A stretch of 64,000 bases of DNA from JAJDOJ01 sp034722015 (lineage in GTDB: Bacteria; Pseudomonadota; Gammaproteobacteria; JAJDOJ01): contig JAYENI010000088.1 of assembly GCA_034722015.1 (NCBI GenBank), forward strand, positions 33,717 to 97,716, read 5' to 3'. A program made the position numbers and the translations under genes. The notes under the pieces are model-generated. The model was given only the letters and a program-made list of their open reading frames with translations. It was not told where the DNA came from and ran no database searches. This document shows, one piece after another, positions 9,127 to 17,769 of this stretch. Every line of letters begins with the position of its first letter. Positions within the stretch are counted from its first letter, which is position 1.

Positions 9127-9408
9127 GGCGTCTCACGGAAGGGATCGAAAACACAGGGAGCGTTCGGAATTTGGCGGTCCTGTTCCGGGTGTGTGACCCC
9201 GGCATCAGTGTCTTTCGGGTCTGCCCCCGTCGACGAGCGGGACTGGAGGGCACGAGTGATCCGCCGGGCCAGCGCCACGCGGAACAGGGGATACGCCCGT
9301 ATTCCTGGATAAATCATGTGGTGCCCTCGAGGCAGCGCGACAAGCCGGAGGCGCCCGACGGTTCCCGTCACCAATTACCCCGCCATACCACGCGTCCCAA
9401 CGCATGGT

Positions 9409-9942
9409 TCAGGGAACCTTGATTGGCTCCAGGACACCGTCCAGGTTCAGTTCGTCGCAAAGATCCATGAATTCCTCCCGCAAGTGCGCAATGTGCAGCG
9501 AGGAAGGCACTTCAATCGTCATCCGGATTGTCAGCATGGGGGTAGCGGTGTGGGCCGCATGATAGGTGCTGGTGACCATGTCCTGGATATTGATGCCCCG
9601 GGTCGCCAGGAAGGCCGCAACCTGATTCACGATGCCGGGTTGGTCGAGGGTGACCACATCGAGGGTGTACGGCAGCATTCGTTCTTTGGACTTGCGCTGC
9701 TCGGTATTTCTCGAGGTAATGGTCAGGTTGAGCGGCCCCTGCAGCGCGGCTAGCGCGTTCTCCAGTTTGGCGAGATTGTTCCACTGGCCGGAGACGAGCT
9801 GGATCAGTGCAAACGATCCGCCGAGCACGGACATCCTGCTGTCTTCGATGTTACAGCGGTGTCCCGTCACGGTGGCCGAGAGTTTTTCCACGGTCCCCGC
9901 ACGATCTTCGCCGATTGCCGAAATGACCAGATAATTCGCCAT
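9409..9942 (-). CDS. gcvR: Glycine cleavage system transcriptional repressor GcvR, tandem ACT domains
   Basis: A 177-residue protein made of two ACT-like domains. The first (ANYLVISAIGEDRAGTVEKL, then GHRCNIEDSRMSVLGGSFAL) aligns well with the N-terminal half of enterobacterial GcvR, and the second starts at LDVVTLDQPGIVNQVAAFL and ends in the LCDELNLDGVLEPIK tail. GcvR modulates GcvA control of glycine cleavage; no gcv gene is in the window. The ATG at 9942 gives the expected N-terminus; an upstream in-frame ATG at 9999 would add 19 residues and cannot be excluded. It is divergent from dapA, an arrangement common in gammaproteobacteria. Confidence 0.87.
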   Translation of the reverse strand: MANYLVISAIGEDRAGTVEKLSATVTGHRCNIEDSRMSVLGGSFALIQLVSGQWNNLAKLENALAALQGPLNLTITSRNTEQRKSKERMLPYTLDVVTLDQPGIVNQVAAFLATRGINIQDMVTSTYHAAHTATPMLTIRMTIEVPSSLHIAHLREEFMDLCDELNLDGVLEPIKVP

Positions 9943-10076
9943 GCCCGATTCCGATACGCTCACAAGTGCCTCAAGGTTACCAGTATTCAGGGTGTCCATA
10001 AACGGAAACTCGCGCTTGACGCACCGTTGCGGATTCCTGTCGGCCGGCCCTCCGGTATGACCTCCGGTTTGCTTGT

Positions 10077-10115
10077 CAAGCCATACGGCCAACAGTACCA
10101 TGGCTTGAATTTTTT
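10077..10115 (+). promoter_or_regulatory. Hairpin with T-run in the dapA leader (attenuator-like)
   Basis: An 8-base inverted repeat, CAAGCCAT at 10077-10084 and ATGGCTTG at 10100-10107, is followed by AA and six Ts (10110-10115), ending just before the dapA ribosome-binding site (GGAG at 10118-10121). The 15-base loop and moderate GC make it a weak terminator, so regulatory function is uncertain. Confidence 0.35.
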
Positions 10116-10127
10116 GCGGAGAGGCCA

Positions 10128-11009
10128 ATGTTTCACGGCAGCATCGTTGCCCTGGTGACACCCATGTCGGGGGACGGCGCAATCGACAACAGGGCGCTTG
10201 ATGAGCTGATCGAGTTTCATATTGAGAGCGGTACCGATGGTATCGTTCCCGTCGGGACGACCGGCGAATCCGCCACACTGGACCACGAGGAACACTGTGC
10301 AGTCATCCGGCGAGTCGTCGATCGGGTCGCCGGTCGTATACCGGTGATCGCGGGCACGGGCGCGAATGCGACCAGTGAGGCGATCGAATTGACTCGGTGT
10401 GCCATGGAGGTGGGTGCCGATGCCTGTCTGCTCGTCACACCGTATTACAACAAGCCCACCCAGGAGGGGCTCTACCGCCACTACAAGGCCGTGGCGGATG
10501 CAGTTCCCGTTCCGCAGATCCTTTACAACGTGCCGGGAAGGACGGCTTGTGACATGCTTCCCGAAACCGTTGAGCGTCTGGCCGGGTTGCCGAATATCGT
10601 TGGCATCAAGGAAGCCACGGGAGATCCCGCGAGATCGAAGGAGATCGCCGGGCGATGCGGAGACCGGCTTGACGTATTTAGTGGAGATGACGCTGTCGCG
10701 AGGGAGATTATACTTGGCGGCGGCAAGGGCGTGATCTCTGTCACCGCCAATGTGGCGCCGGCCGCGATGCGAGCGATGTGTGAAGCCGCGATCCAGGGGG
10801 ATGCGGAGCGGGCGCTGGCACTCGACGGTCCTTTACTTGGTCTTCACCGCGATCTTTTCCTCGAGTCGAATCCTATCCCGGTGAAATGGGCCCTGGGTGA
10901 AATGGGGCTCATTCCCCGGGGTATTCGTCTGCCGCTGACACCATTTTCGGATACGTTTCAGCCGCGTCTCAGGCAGTCCATGATCCAGGCCGGTCTCCAG
11001 GTGGCATAG
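10128..11009 (+). CDS. dapA: 4-Hydroxy-tetrahydrodipicolinate synthase
   Basis: A 293-residue TIM-barrel lyase that condenses pyruvate with aspartate semialdehyde, the first committed step of lysine/diaminopimelate synthesis. Schiff-base Lys161 (GIKEATGD) and the catalytic triad Thr44 (GTTGES), Tyr107 (TPYYNKP) and Tyr133 (LYNVPGRT) occupy the same positions as in E. coli DapA. GGAG precedes the ATG by 6 bases. The gene is followed after 5 bases by bamC, the usual dapA-bamC operon. A hairpin with a T-run lies directly upstream of the ribosome-binding site. Confidence 0.98.
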   Translation: MFHGSIVALVTPMSGDGAIDNRALDELIEFHIESGTDGIVPVGTTGESATLDHEEHCAVIRRVVDRVAGRIPVIAGTGANATSEAIELTRCAMEVGADACLLVTPYYNKPTQEGLYRHYKAVADAVPVPQILYNVPGRTACDMLPETVERLAGLPNIVGIKEATGDPARSKEIAGRCGDRLDVFSGDDAVAREIILGGGKGVISVTANVAPAAMRAMCEAAIQGDAERALALDGPLLGLHRDLFLESNPIPVKWALGEMGLIPRGIRLPLTPFSDTFQPRLRQSMIQAGLQVA

Positions 11010-11014
11010 AAACC

Positions 11015-12172
11015 ATGGTCCAGACAAGAGAATTGCGGTTTTTCCTGCACCGTGCGGCGTTACTCGGGTTGTGCGTTTCTGTATCCGCCTGCTCGTTTTT
11101 CGACCGGCGTGCCGACAAGGAATACGCGGATAGCCGGTCAGTCGAGAAACTCGAGATCCCACCGGACCTCACCCAGCCCAGCTGGAGTGAGCGCATGAAC
11201 GTCCCCGGAGAAGAAAGCGTCCGCGCCAGCGCGAGAAGGGAAGGTGCCGCCGCGACGGCGGGTGCCGGAACCGTGGTGGCATCGCAGGGTCAGAGCAACG
11301 TAATCCCCGATTTTCAGAATATCTCGGTCGGGCGGGACGGCAACACGCGCTGGCTCGAGGTGCAGGTGACGCCGGATGCAGTATGGCCCGAACTTCAGGA
11401 CTTCTGGAAAGATCAGGGGATCGACCTGGAGCGTAATGAACCGGTCCTCGGGGTGATGCAGACGGAGTGGGTGGCGGAGCGGCACAGTTTGCCGGTGTTT
11501 GGCATCCAGGGCGTACTGACCAGCGTAACCGGTGTGCTGAAGGGTGGTGTCGGTGTGCGCGAGCGCTTTCGTACCCGTGTGGAGCGTCAGGGGGGCTCGG
11601 CAACCGACATCTATATCACTTCGGAACGCGCCGAGCTGGTTGCCGACCAGATGGACAATGATCAGACCCCGGAATGGGGTATGGTTCCACCCGACCCGGG
11701 TGCTGATGCGGAGATGCTGACCCGCCTGATGGTATATCTCGGCACCAACGAGGAACGTGCACATGAAGCTGTCGCCACAGCCACCGGCACCGGTGTGTCA
11801 ATCGGGATCGTCACTGAAGGAGAGACGCCGGTTCTGGTTGTGGACGATGAATTCGACAGCGTCTGGCGCTTGACGGGGGTTGCGCTCGATCGGGCAGGGC
11901 TTTACGTGGAACAGCAGGATCGATCGGCAGGTACCTACTACTTTACCTACACCGAGGACAGGCGCAAGAAGCGCAGTTTCTGGCAGAAATTGAAGGGCAG
12001 TAACGCAGGCGGATTGAAAACGGACGAGTTGTACGAGGTACACCTGACCCAGACCGGCGATGAGGTGCGAATCACCGCGCATGACAGCGGTGAAGAAGCC
12101 GAGCCGCTGGAGCCGGAGGGCGCCGAGGCGATTCTCGAGCGTCTGATGACGTCCTACAAGGTAAGCAGCTAG
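11015..12172 (+). CDS. bamC: Outer membrane assembly lipoprotein BamC
   Basis: A 385-residue lipoprotein with a signal peptide ending in the lipobox VSACS (lipidated Cys at about residue 27), then an unstructured N-terminal region that includes the IPPDLTQPSW motif used to contact BamD, followed by two helix-grip domains (about 105-230 and 265-380). The family is the BamC component of the BAM complex that inserts beta-barrel proteins. It sits 5 bases after dapA, the classic position (dapX/nlpB). Length is slightly above that of E. coli BamC, mostly from the linker and an acidic C-terminus. Confidence 0.93.
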   Translation: MVQTRELRFFLHRAALLGLCVSVSACSFFDRRADKEYADSRSVEKLEIPPDLTQPSWSERMNVPGEESVRASARREGAAATAGAGTVVASQGQSNVIPDFQNISVGRDGNTRWLEVQVTPDAVWPELQDFWKDQGIDLERNEPVLGVMQTEWVAERHSLPVFGIQGVLTSVTGVLKGGVGVRERFRTRVERQGGSATDIYITSERAELVADQMDNDQTPEWGMVPPDPGADAEMLTRLMVYLGTNEERAHEAVATATGTGVSIGIVTEGETPVLVVDDEFDSVWRLTGVALDRAGLYVEQQDRSAGTYYFTYTEDRRKKRSFWQKLKGSNAGGLKTDELYEVHLTQTGDEVRITAHDSGEEAEPLEPEGAEAILERLMTSYKVSS

Positions 12173-12184
12173 CGAATGTCGAAC

Positions 12185-12203
12185 TTGCCCTCGTGCAGGG
12201 CAA
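12185..12203 (+). terminator. Hairpin after bamC
   Basis: A perfect 7-base stem (TTGCCCT/AGGGCAA) with a 5-base loop begins 13 bases after the bamC stop. It lacks a clean T-run, so it is only a possible terminator or transcript-end stabiliser. Confidence 0.4.
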
Positions 12204-12317
12204 TTCAACGTTTCAGGATTTTATTCTTACGCCTGGCGGCCGCAGATGGGTATTTGAATCCCTCCAGAGGCTTCTGTAACCCGCGCCGCCGATGGTTCGT
12301 CATCCGGCCGGGGATGT

Positions 12318-13160
12318 TCAGTCAGCTGTGCCGGCCGACGCCTCTTTTTCTTCCGCTTCCTTGTCCCTTTCGATCAGGGCGTATGCCGAGTGGTTGTGAA
12401 TGGATTCGAAGTTTTCGGATTCCACGACATAGGCGGAGATCCTGTCGTCCTGGTTCAACCGGACGGCCATGTCGCGAACCAGGTCCTCAACAAACTTGGG
12501 GTTATTGAAGGCCTGCTCCGTTACGTACTTTTCATCCGGGCGTTTCAGCAGGCCGTAGAGTTCGCTGGAGGCCTCCAGCTCGACGAGATCGATCAGATCT
12601 TCTATCCACACGAAATCGCGCAGCCTGACCTTGACCGTTACGTGGGAGCGCTGGTTGTGGGCGCCGTAGTCCGAGATTTTCTTGGAGCACGGACACAGGC
12701 TGGTGACCGGGACGACGGCCTTGATGAATGTGTGCGCCACCCCGTCGATGATTTCTCCAATGAGGGTGACATCGTAATCCATCAGGCTTTCAACGCCAGA
12801 CACGGGGGCGGACTTGTTCACGAAATAGGGGAAGGACATCTCGATGTGGCCGGAGTCCGCCTCCAGTCGCTCCGTCATTTCCTGCAGCATTTCCCGAAAC
12901 GACTTGACCGTGATCTCTCGTTCGTGAATGTTCAGTATTTCGACGAAACGCGACATGTGTGTGCCCTTGAAATTGTGCGGCAGGTTCACGTACATGTTGA
13001 AACGCGCTACGGTGTGCTGCTCCCCCCCCGTGCGATCCTGAATTCGAACCGGGTGGAGGATGTCCTTGATGCCGACTTTGTTGATCGGGATCTGACGCGT
13101 GTCGGGCGACGACTGGATGTCAGGAATGGACTTGACGAGTTTCTTGGCTACGGTATTCAT
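12318..13160 (-). CDS. folE2: GTP cyclohydrolase FolE2 (type IB)
   Basis: A 280-residue enzyme converting GTP to dihydroneopterin triphosphate for folate and queuosine-type pathways. The catalytic region VTSLCPCSKKISDYGAHNQR with the metal-ligand cysteine, the N-terminal PDIQSSPDTRQIPINKVG, and the C-terminal SENFESIHNHSAYA are characteristic of the type IB family, which works with several metals and is distinct from FolE. It lies at the end of the minus-strand xseB-ispA-dxs run, 184 bases downstream of dxs. I see no clear Zur box in the upstream gap. Confidence 0.95.
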   Translation of the reverse strand: MNTVAKKLVKSIPDIQSSPDTRQIPINKVGIKDILHPVRIQDRTGGEQHTVARFNMYVNLPHNFKGTHMSRFVEILNIHEREITVKSFREMLQEMTERLEADSGHIEMSFPYFVNKSAPVSGVESLMDYDVTLIGEIIDGVAHTFIKAVVPVTSLCPCSKKISDYGAHNQRSHVTVKVRLRDFVWIEDLIDLVELEASSELYGLLKRPDEKYVTEQAFNNPKFVEDLVRDMAVRLNQDDRISAYVVESENFESIHNHSAYALIERDKEAEEKEASAGTAD

Positions 13161-13344
13161 GATCGAATGACGACTGCTCCATCATGTCCGGAACACGCCC
13201 TTGGGATGCTTCGGCCATTGCTGAGTTGAACGGCGTAATTCCTGATTCGGGGCACCCAATTTCGGGATCTGGTCTCCCTCCTTTCACCCCGAAAAGACGC
13301 TTGGGCGGACGGGTTGCCGATGAATTGAATAACTGAGTAAAGCC

Positions 13345-15237
13345 CTAAGATATTACTTGAGAACGGAGCGGCTTGCAATTTGACTCGTCCCTGACAGAAC
13401 GGATAGAGCGGAGGATACCGGCCTCGTCCAGACCCGCTTCGGAAAGCAACTGCTCACGCGAGCCGTGCTCGAGAAACCGGTCTGGCAGCCCAAGATTGAG
13501 GGTGGATGGCTCCGGACCGCAGCTTGCCAGAATTTCGTTGACCGCACTTCCGGCCCCTCCCGCTACGGCATTGTCTTCGACGGTGACGATCAGGTCGTGG
13601 TTCGCTACCAGATCGTGGATCAGGTCTTCATCCAGAGGTTTGACGAACCGCATGTCCGCGACGGTCGCGTTCAGCGAATCCGCCGCAACCAGGGCGGCTG
13701 AAAGCGGGCTGCCAAACGCCAGAATCGCGATTCCTTTCCCTTTCCGGCGAATGACGCCCTTGCCGATGGGCAGGGACTGCATCTCGTCTTGTACGACCGC
13801 GCCGGGCCCCTTCCCACGTGGGTAGCGGACTGCCACGGGGCCGTCCTGAAGATAGCCCGTGTACAGCATCTGCCTGCATTCGTTTTCGTCTGAGGGTGCC
13901 ATGACGATCATGTTCGGCACGCAACGCAGATAGGTCAGATCGAAGCTGCCGGAGTGCGTGGGTCCGTCGGGCCCGACAACACCGGCGCGGTCGACGGCGA
14001 ACAGGACGGGGAGGTTCTGCAGCGCAACGTCGTGTATCAACTGGTCGTAGGCCCGCTGCAGGAACGTCGAGTAGATTGCGACCACGGGTCTGGCGCCCTC
14101 GCGCGCCATTCCGGCCGCGACCGTCACCGAATGCTGTTCGGCGATACCGACGTCGAAATAGCGCCCCGGATATTCCCGGTCGAAGCGTACCAGACCCGAT
14201 CCCTCCCGCATCGCGGGCGTGATGCCGATCAGTCGCTCGTCAGCGGCGGCCATATCGCAGATCCAGTCCCCGAATATCTTTGTGTAAGTCGGACTGGACG
14301 GGCCCTTGTCCGCCACGACGCCCACATTCGGGTCGAACCTGGGTACGGCGTGATAACCGACCGGGTCCGCTTCGGCCGGTTCATAGCCCTTCCCCTTGCG
14401 GGTCACCGTGTGCAGCATTCGGGGGCCTTTGTGCGACCTCAGGTTGCGCAGGGTCTGGACAAGCGCGACCACGTCGTGTCCGTCCACGGGTCCGAAATAG
14501 TTCACCCCGAGTTCCTCGAACAGCGTCCCGGGGGCAATCATGCCCTTGACGTGCTCCTCGGTCCGCTTCGCCAGTTCCCACATCGGCGGCATTTGTTTCA
14601 GCAGTTTCTTGCTCCCCTCGCGCATCGAGGAGTACACCTTGCCGGAAAGCAGCCGGGTGAGATAGTTGGTCATGGCGCCCACGTTGGGCGATATCGACAT
14701 TTCATTGTCGTTGAGTATCACCAGGACGTCGGCATAGACGTCACCCAGGTGATTGAGCGCCTCGAATGCCATGCCGGCGGTCATGGCACCGTCGCCGATG
14801 ATCGCAACGCACTTGTGCTGTTCGCCCCGCTGTCTGAAAGCCAGGGCCATACCCAGCGCTGCACTGATGGAGGTGCTGGAATGTCCCACGCCGAAGGTGT
14901 CGTACTCGCTTTCCTGCGGGGTCGGGAACGGTGCGAGCCCGCCCTGTTGCCGAATCGAGGATATCCGGTCACGCCGGCCGGTCAGGATCTTGTGGGGGTA
15001 GGACTGGTGACCGACGTCCCACACCAGCCTGTCGAAAGGGGTGTCGAAGGCATAGTGCAGGGCCACTGTCAGTTCGATCGTGCCCAGACCGGCCGCGAAG
15101 TGCCCGCCGCACCCCGAGACGGTGTGCAGGAGATACGAGCGCAACTCATCGCACAGCACCGGCAAATCCTGCACCGGCAACTTGCGGAGGTCGGCGGGCG
15201 TGTCGATACACGCCAGTAATGGGTACTCGTCGTTCAT
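13345..15237 (-). CDS. dxs: 1-Deoxy-D-xylulose-5-phosphate synthase
   Basis: A 630-residue thiamine-diphosphate enzyme that makes DXP from pyruvate and glyceraldehyde 3-phosphate, the entry step to the MEP isoprenoid pathway. Visible blocks: WDVGHQSYPHKILTGRRD, the ThDP motif GDGAMTAGMAFEALNHLG to LNDNEMSISPNVG, the catalytic-Glu region DVGIAEQHSVTVAAGMA, and a transketolase C-terminal domain. The frame is open to 15609, but only the ATG at 15237 (MNDEYPLLACIDTPADLRKL) gives the family N-terminus. Upstream is ispA with an unusually long 382-base gap. Confidence 0.96.
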   Translation of the reverse strand: MNDEYPLLACIDTPADLRKLPVQDLPVLCDELRSYLLHTVSGCGGHFAAGLGTIELTVALHYAFDTPFDRLVWDVGHQSYPHKILTGRRDRISSIRQQGGLAPFPTPQESEYDTFGVGHSSTSISAALGMALAFRQRGEQHKCVAIIGDGAMTAGMAFEALNHLGDVYADVLVILNDNEMSISPNVGAMTNYLTRLLSGKVYSSMREGSKKLLKQMPPMWELAKRTEEHVKGMIAPGTLFEELGVNYFGPVDGHDVVALVQTLRNLRSHKGPRMLHTVTRKGKGYEPAEADPVGYHAVPRFDPNVGVVADKGPSSPTYTKIFGDWICDMAAADERLIGITPAMREGSGLVRFDREYPGRYFDVGIAEQHSVTVAAGMAREGARPVVAIYSTFLQRAYDQLIHDVALQNLPVLFAVDRAGVVGPDGPTHSGSFDLTYLRCVPNMIVMAPSDENECRQMLYTGYLQDGPVAVRYPRGKGPGAVVQDEMQSLPIGKGVIRRKGKGIAILAFGSPLSAALVAADSLNATVADMRFVKPLDEDLIHDLVANHDLIVTVEDNAVAGGAGSAVNEILASCGPEPSTLNLGLPDRFLEHGSREQLLSEAGLDEAGILRSIRSVRDESNCKPLRSQVIS

Positions 15238-15619
15238 AATATTCAATTTAATCGACAGATTATCCTGTTCGGCCGGAATCCATGCAAGCCGTTTTCCTTT
15301 CGCTGCCCGGTTTTCGACTGGAATCCGGTAGAGGAAACGATCGCCCGCAAACCGGGCATTTTCCCGGAAACCGGCCAGGGGTGGAGCAATCGGTACCCTC
15401 CGGGGGGGCGTTACGTGATCCAGGGGCGGGGCCCCGCGACCTGCCGGAATTGCGGTTGGCGCGAGCAGAGCGGCGCCGGCACACGATTTCCGAAACACCC
15501 GGGGTGTCCAAAAACCTGGTGACGGCTTGCGCGCCAGGACAGCCGGCCGCTTGCCGCGACCCATCGCGGAATCTCGAAATTGGGGGCCAGGAAGTCCCGG
15601 GCGATCCACTTGGGCTGAT
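15238..15619. other. Unassigned 382-base gap between ispA and dxs
   Basis: In this operon the two genes usually abut. The stretch is GC-rich, its minus strand happens to be open in the dxs frame, and a plus-strand frame also runs through it into ispA, but neither translation resembles a known protein and both are rich in Pro/Arg/Gly as expected for non-coding GC-rich DNA. A separate dxs promoter or leader could lie here; I see no clear -35/-10 pair. Confidence 0.4.
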
Positions 15620-16522
15620 TCAGCTTTCTCTCGTGACGATGAAGGCGGCGATGTCTTTCAACAGTGACGCGTCATCTCCCAGTCCGGACAGGCTGTCCGT
15701 CGCGTCGTTATACAGGTCCAGCGCGCGGACCCTGGATTCCGCCAGGCCGAGGATCGCCGGGTAAGTGGGTTTATTCAGATCTCTGTCGGACCCCTGCGGT
15801 TTCCCGAGTATTTCGGTATCACCTTCCACGTCCAGCACGTCGTCGTGGATCTGGAAGGCGAGTCCGATGCATTTCGAGAAGTGGTCCAGTCGACCCAGAG
15901 TGTCGGTTTCGATGCCGGGTTTCGCATGCGCGGCCAGCATGACGCTGGTACGGATGAGCGCCCCGGTCTTGTGAATGTGCATGTCTTCCAGTTCGGTCAG
16001 GCTGAGCGCCATGCCGACTGATGCCAGATCGATGGCCTGTCCTCCGGCCATGCCGCGTGATCCCGCGGCATGTGCCAGAACCTCTATCATTTTCAGTCTT
16101 ATCGTGGCCGACACCGGTCCCTCCGGGTCCGAGGCGATAATGTTGAATGCCAGCGCCTGGATCGCGTCTCCGGCCAGGATGGCCGATGCCTCATCGAAGG
16201 CCTTGTGGCATGTCGGTTTGCCGCGTCGCAGGTCGTCATCGTCCATTGCGGGCAGGTCGTCGTGAATGAGCGAATAGGCATGAATCAACTCGACTGCCGC
16301 CGCGGCCCCGTCGAGCGACTTCAGGGGAACGCCGAGCGCCATGCCCGTGGCATACATGAGGGCCGGGCGAATGCGCTTGCCGCCGTTCAGGACGGAGTAG
16401 CGCATCGCTTCGTGCAGGGAGGCCGGGTGAATGTTCTCCCGTGGAAGCCAGCGTTCCAGGGCCGATTCCACGCGCTGGCTGAGGAAGCTGAGTTGTTCCT
16501 CGGTCACTTTCAGCCGGTCCAC
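15620..16522 (-). CDS. ispA: Farnesyl/geranyl diphosphate synthase
   Basis: A 300-residue all-helical prenyltransferase that condenses IPP with allylic diphosphates to FPP. The first Asp-rich motif DDLPAMDDDDLRRG and the second DDVLDVEGD, each followed by the usual Lys/Arg ligands (GKPTCHKAFDE; LGKPQGSDRDLNKPTY), are complete. Length and N-terminus match bacterial IspA. It lies between xseB and dxs on the minus strand, a conserved arrangement that couples chain elongation with DXP synthesis. Confidence 0.96.
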   Translation of the reverse strand: MDRLKVTEEQLSFLSQRVESALERWLPRENIHPASLHEAMRYSVLNGGKRIRPALMYATGMALGVPLKSLDGAAAAVELIHAYSLIHDDLPAMDDDDLRRGKPTCHKAFDEASAILAGDAIQALAFNIIASDPEGPVSATIRLKMIEVLAHAAGSRGMAGGQAIDLASVGMALSLTELEDMHIHKTGALIRTSVMLAAHAKPGIETDTLGRLDHFSKCIGLAFQIHDDVLDVEGDTEILGKPQGSDRDLNKPTYPAILGLAESRVRALDLYNDATDSLSGLGDDASLLKDIAAFIVTRES

Positions 16523-16723
16523 CGGTTCTCCTTGTAGATTGTCTCGTGGTGTCCCGCAGGGACCGGCGGGACTCGGTTGATTGACGCCCGGAGATCGAGC
16601 AGGTGACCGGTACCGGGAGGCGGCGAGTGTCAGGCGACGAAAACACTCGCGGCGAAGCGGACATGTCGGTCCATCGCTCGCCGGGGCGCGCCACGGGCCA
16701 GGGCGCAGTCTATCATCATCCCG

Positions 16724-17005
16724 TCAGCGTTCCACTGATTCGTCCCCGGCGGTGCCGGTGCCAGACGGGGTGAATTCGTGTTCGGTGCCGTCGGCAGACA
16801 GCATCCTGACCTTCTGTTCGGCGGTCTTCAGCTCGGCTTCGCAAGCTTGAACCAGGCGAATACCGAGTTCGAAGGACTCGAGTGATTTTTCCAGGGAGAA
16901 CTCTCCCTGTTCGAGTTGTCCCACCAACTTTTCCAGTGCCTCGAGTTTGCCTTCGAAGCCCCGTGGCATGGAGGGCGAATTTTTCGATGTTTTTTCCTGC
17001 GCCAC
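16724..17005 (-). CDS. xseB: Exodeoxyribonuclease VII small subunit
   Basis: A 93-residue helical protein with the XseB core FEGKLEALEKLVGQLEQGEF followed by SLEKSLESFELGIRLVQACE. It binds the XseA large subunit to form the single-strand-specific exonuclease; xseA is not in the window. I choose the GTG at 17005, preceded by GGGGA with 7 bases spacing; the open frame extends to 17095 and an ATG at 16969 is a shorter option. First gene of the xseB-ispA-dxs run, 201 bases upstream of ispA. Confidence 0.9.
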   Translation of the reverse strand: MAQEKTSKNSPSMPRGFEGKLEALEKLVGQLEQGEFSLEKSLESFELGIRLVQACEAELKTAEQKVRMLSADGTEHEFTPSGTGTAGDESVER

Positions 17006-17115
17006 TATATAATCCCCGCGGTTGCGATTTCGTACCCGGCAAAACATTAACACGGCGTCATTTTCAATGGACCCGCATGTCATGTTGACAAGCAACCCGC
17101 CTTAACTTAGAGTTC

Positions 17116-17140
17116 AATTCTAGGTTTAGAATTAGTCTAA
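17116..17140 (+). promoter_or_regulatory. Overlapping palindromes upstream of rubrerythrin (candidate operator)
   Basis: AATTCTA (17116-17122) and TAGAATT (17127-17133) form a perfect 7-4-7 inverted repeat, and TTAGA (17126-17130) with TCTAA (17136-17140) forms a second one overlapping it. The AT-rich overlapping dyads, in an AT-rich island about 45 bases before the rubrerythrin ATG, look like a Fur/PerR-superfamily or similar stress-regulator site. The regulator is not identifiable from this alone. Confidence 0.5.
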
Positions 17141-17185
17141 ATCGATGATGTCCGATCTTCATCCACTTCCCGGAGGTAACTGAAT

Positions 17186-17605
17186 ATGTCACTGAAAGGC
17201 TCAAAAACCGAGCAGGCTCTCAAGGACGCATTTGCTGGCGAGTCACAGGCCAATCGCCGCTACCTGTATTTCGCATCCAAGGCCGACGTCGAGGGTTACA
17301 ACGATGTAGCCGCCGTGTTCCGTTCCACTGCCGAGGGCGAGACCGGGCATGCACATGGTCACCTGGAATATCTCGAGGAATGCGGTGACCCCGCCACGGG
17401 GCTGCCTTTCGGGCCGACCGACGAGAATCTGAAGACCGCGATCGCCGGTGAGACCCATGAGTACACCGACATGTATCCCGGCATGGCCAAGGGCGCGCGC
17501 GACGAAGGTTTCGACGAGATTGCCGACTGGTTCGAGACCCTGGCAAAGGCCGAACGGTCCCACGCCAATCGTTTCCAGAAAGCTCTGAATACTCTCGGCG
17601 ACTAA
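17186..17605 (+). CDS. Rubrerythrin-family diiron protein without rubredoxin domain
   Basis: A 139-residue four-helix-bundle protein. The iron-ligand carboxylates/histidine lie in EQALKDAFAGESQANRRYLY (ligand Glu), STAEGETGHAHGHL (E..ExxH), TAIAGETHEYTDMYP and LAKAERSHANRF (ExxH). The C-terminal rubredoxin domain of classical rubrerythrin is missing, as in the sulerythrin/erythrin group; the protein ends naturally at LNTLGD. The family reduces peroxide at the diiron site. GGAGG precedes the ATG (17186) and an overlapping palindrome lies upstream. It heads the rubrerythrin - Fe-S protein - EncFtn - DUF3501 cluster but has its own terminator. Confidence 0.93.
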   Translation: MSLKGSKTEQALKDAFAGESQANRRYLYFASKADVEGYNDVAAVFRSTAEGETGHAHGHLEYLEECGDPATGLPFGPTDENLKTAIAGETHEYTDMYPGMAKGARDEGFDEIADWFETLAKAERSHANRFQKALNTLGD

Positions 17606-17623
17606 ACCCGCGTCGGACGGGAA

Positions 17624-17647
17624 ACGGGGCCGCTGAACCGGCCCCGT
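17624..17647 (+). terminator. Strong hairpin after rubrerythrin
   Basis: A perfect 9-base GC-rich stem (ACGGGGCCG/CGGCCCCGT) with a 6-base loop starts 18 bases after the rubrerythrin stop. There is no long T-run, but position and strength suggest termination or attenuation before the Fe-S protein gene. Confidence 0.6.
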
Positions 17648-17769
17648 GTTCCCCCGATCTTTCCGGGCTACGGTTCCGGGACCTTGACAACCGGTTACCG
17701 CGCCTTTGGCATCGCTGGTATCGTATGCGTGGCGACGTTGTATCGACTAGATCAGAGGCTTTAGAGACT

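Noticed and set aside
13954..15219. Plus-strand 421-codon frame
   Set aside because: It is the antisense shadow of dxs; the minus-strand translation is unmistakable.
15282..15764. Plus-strand 160-codon frame over the ispA-dxs gap
   Set aside because: Its second half runs antisense through ispA and the first half has no recognisable protein character.
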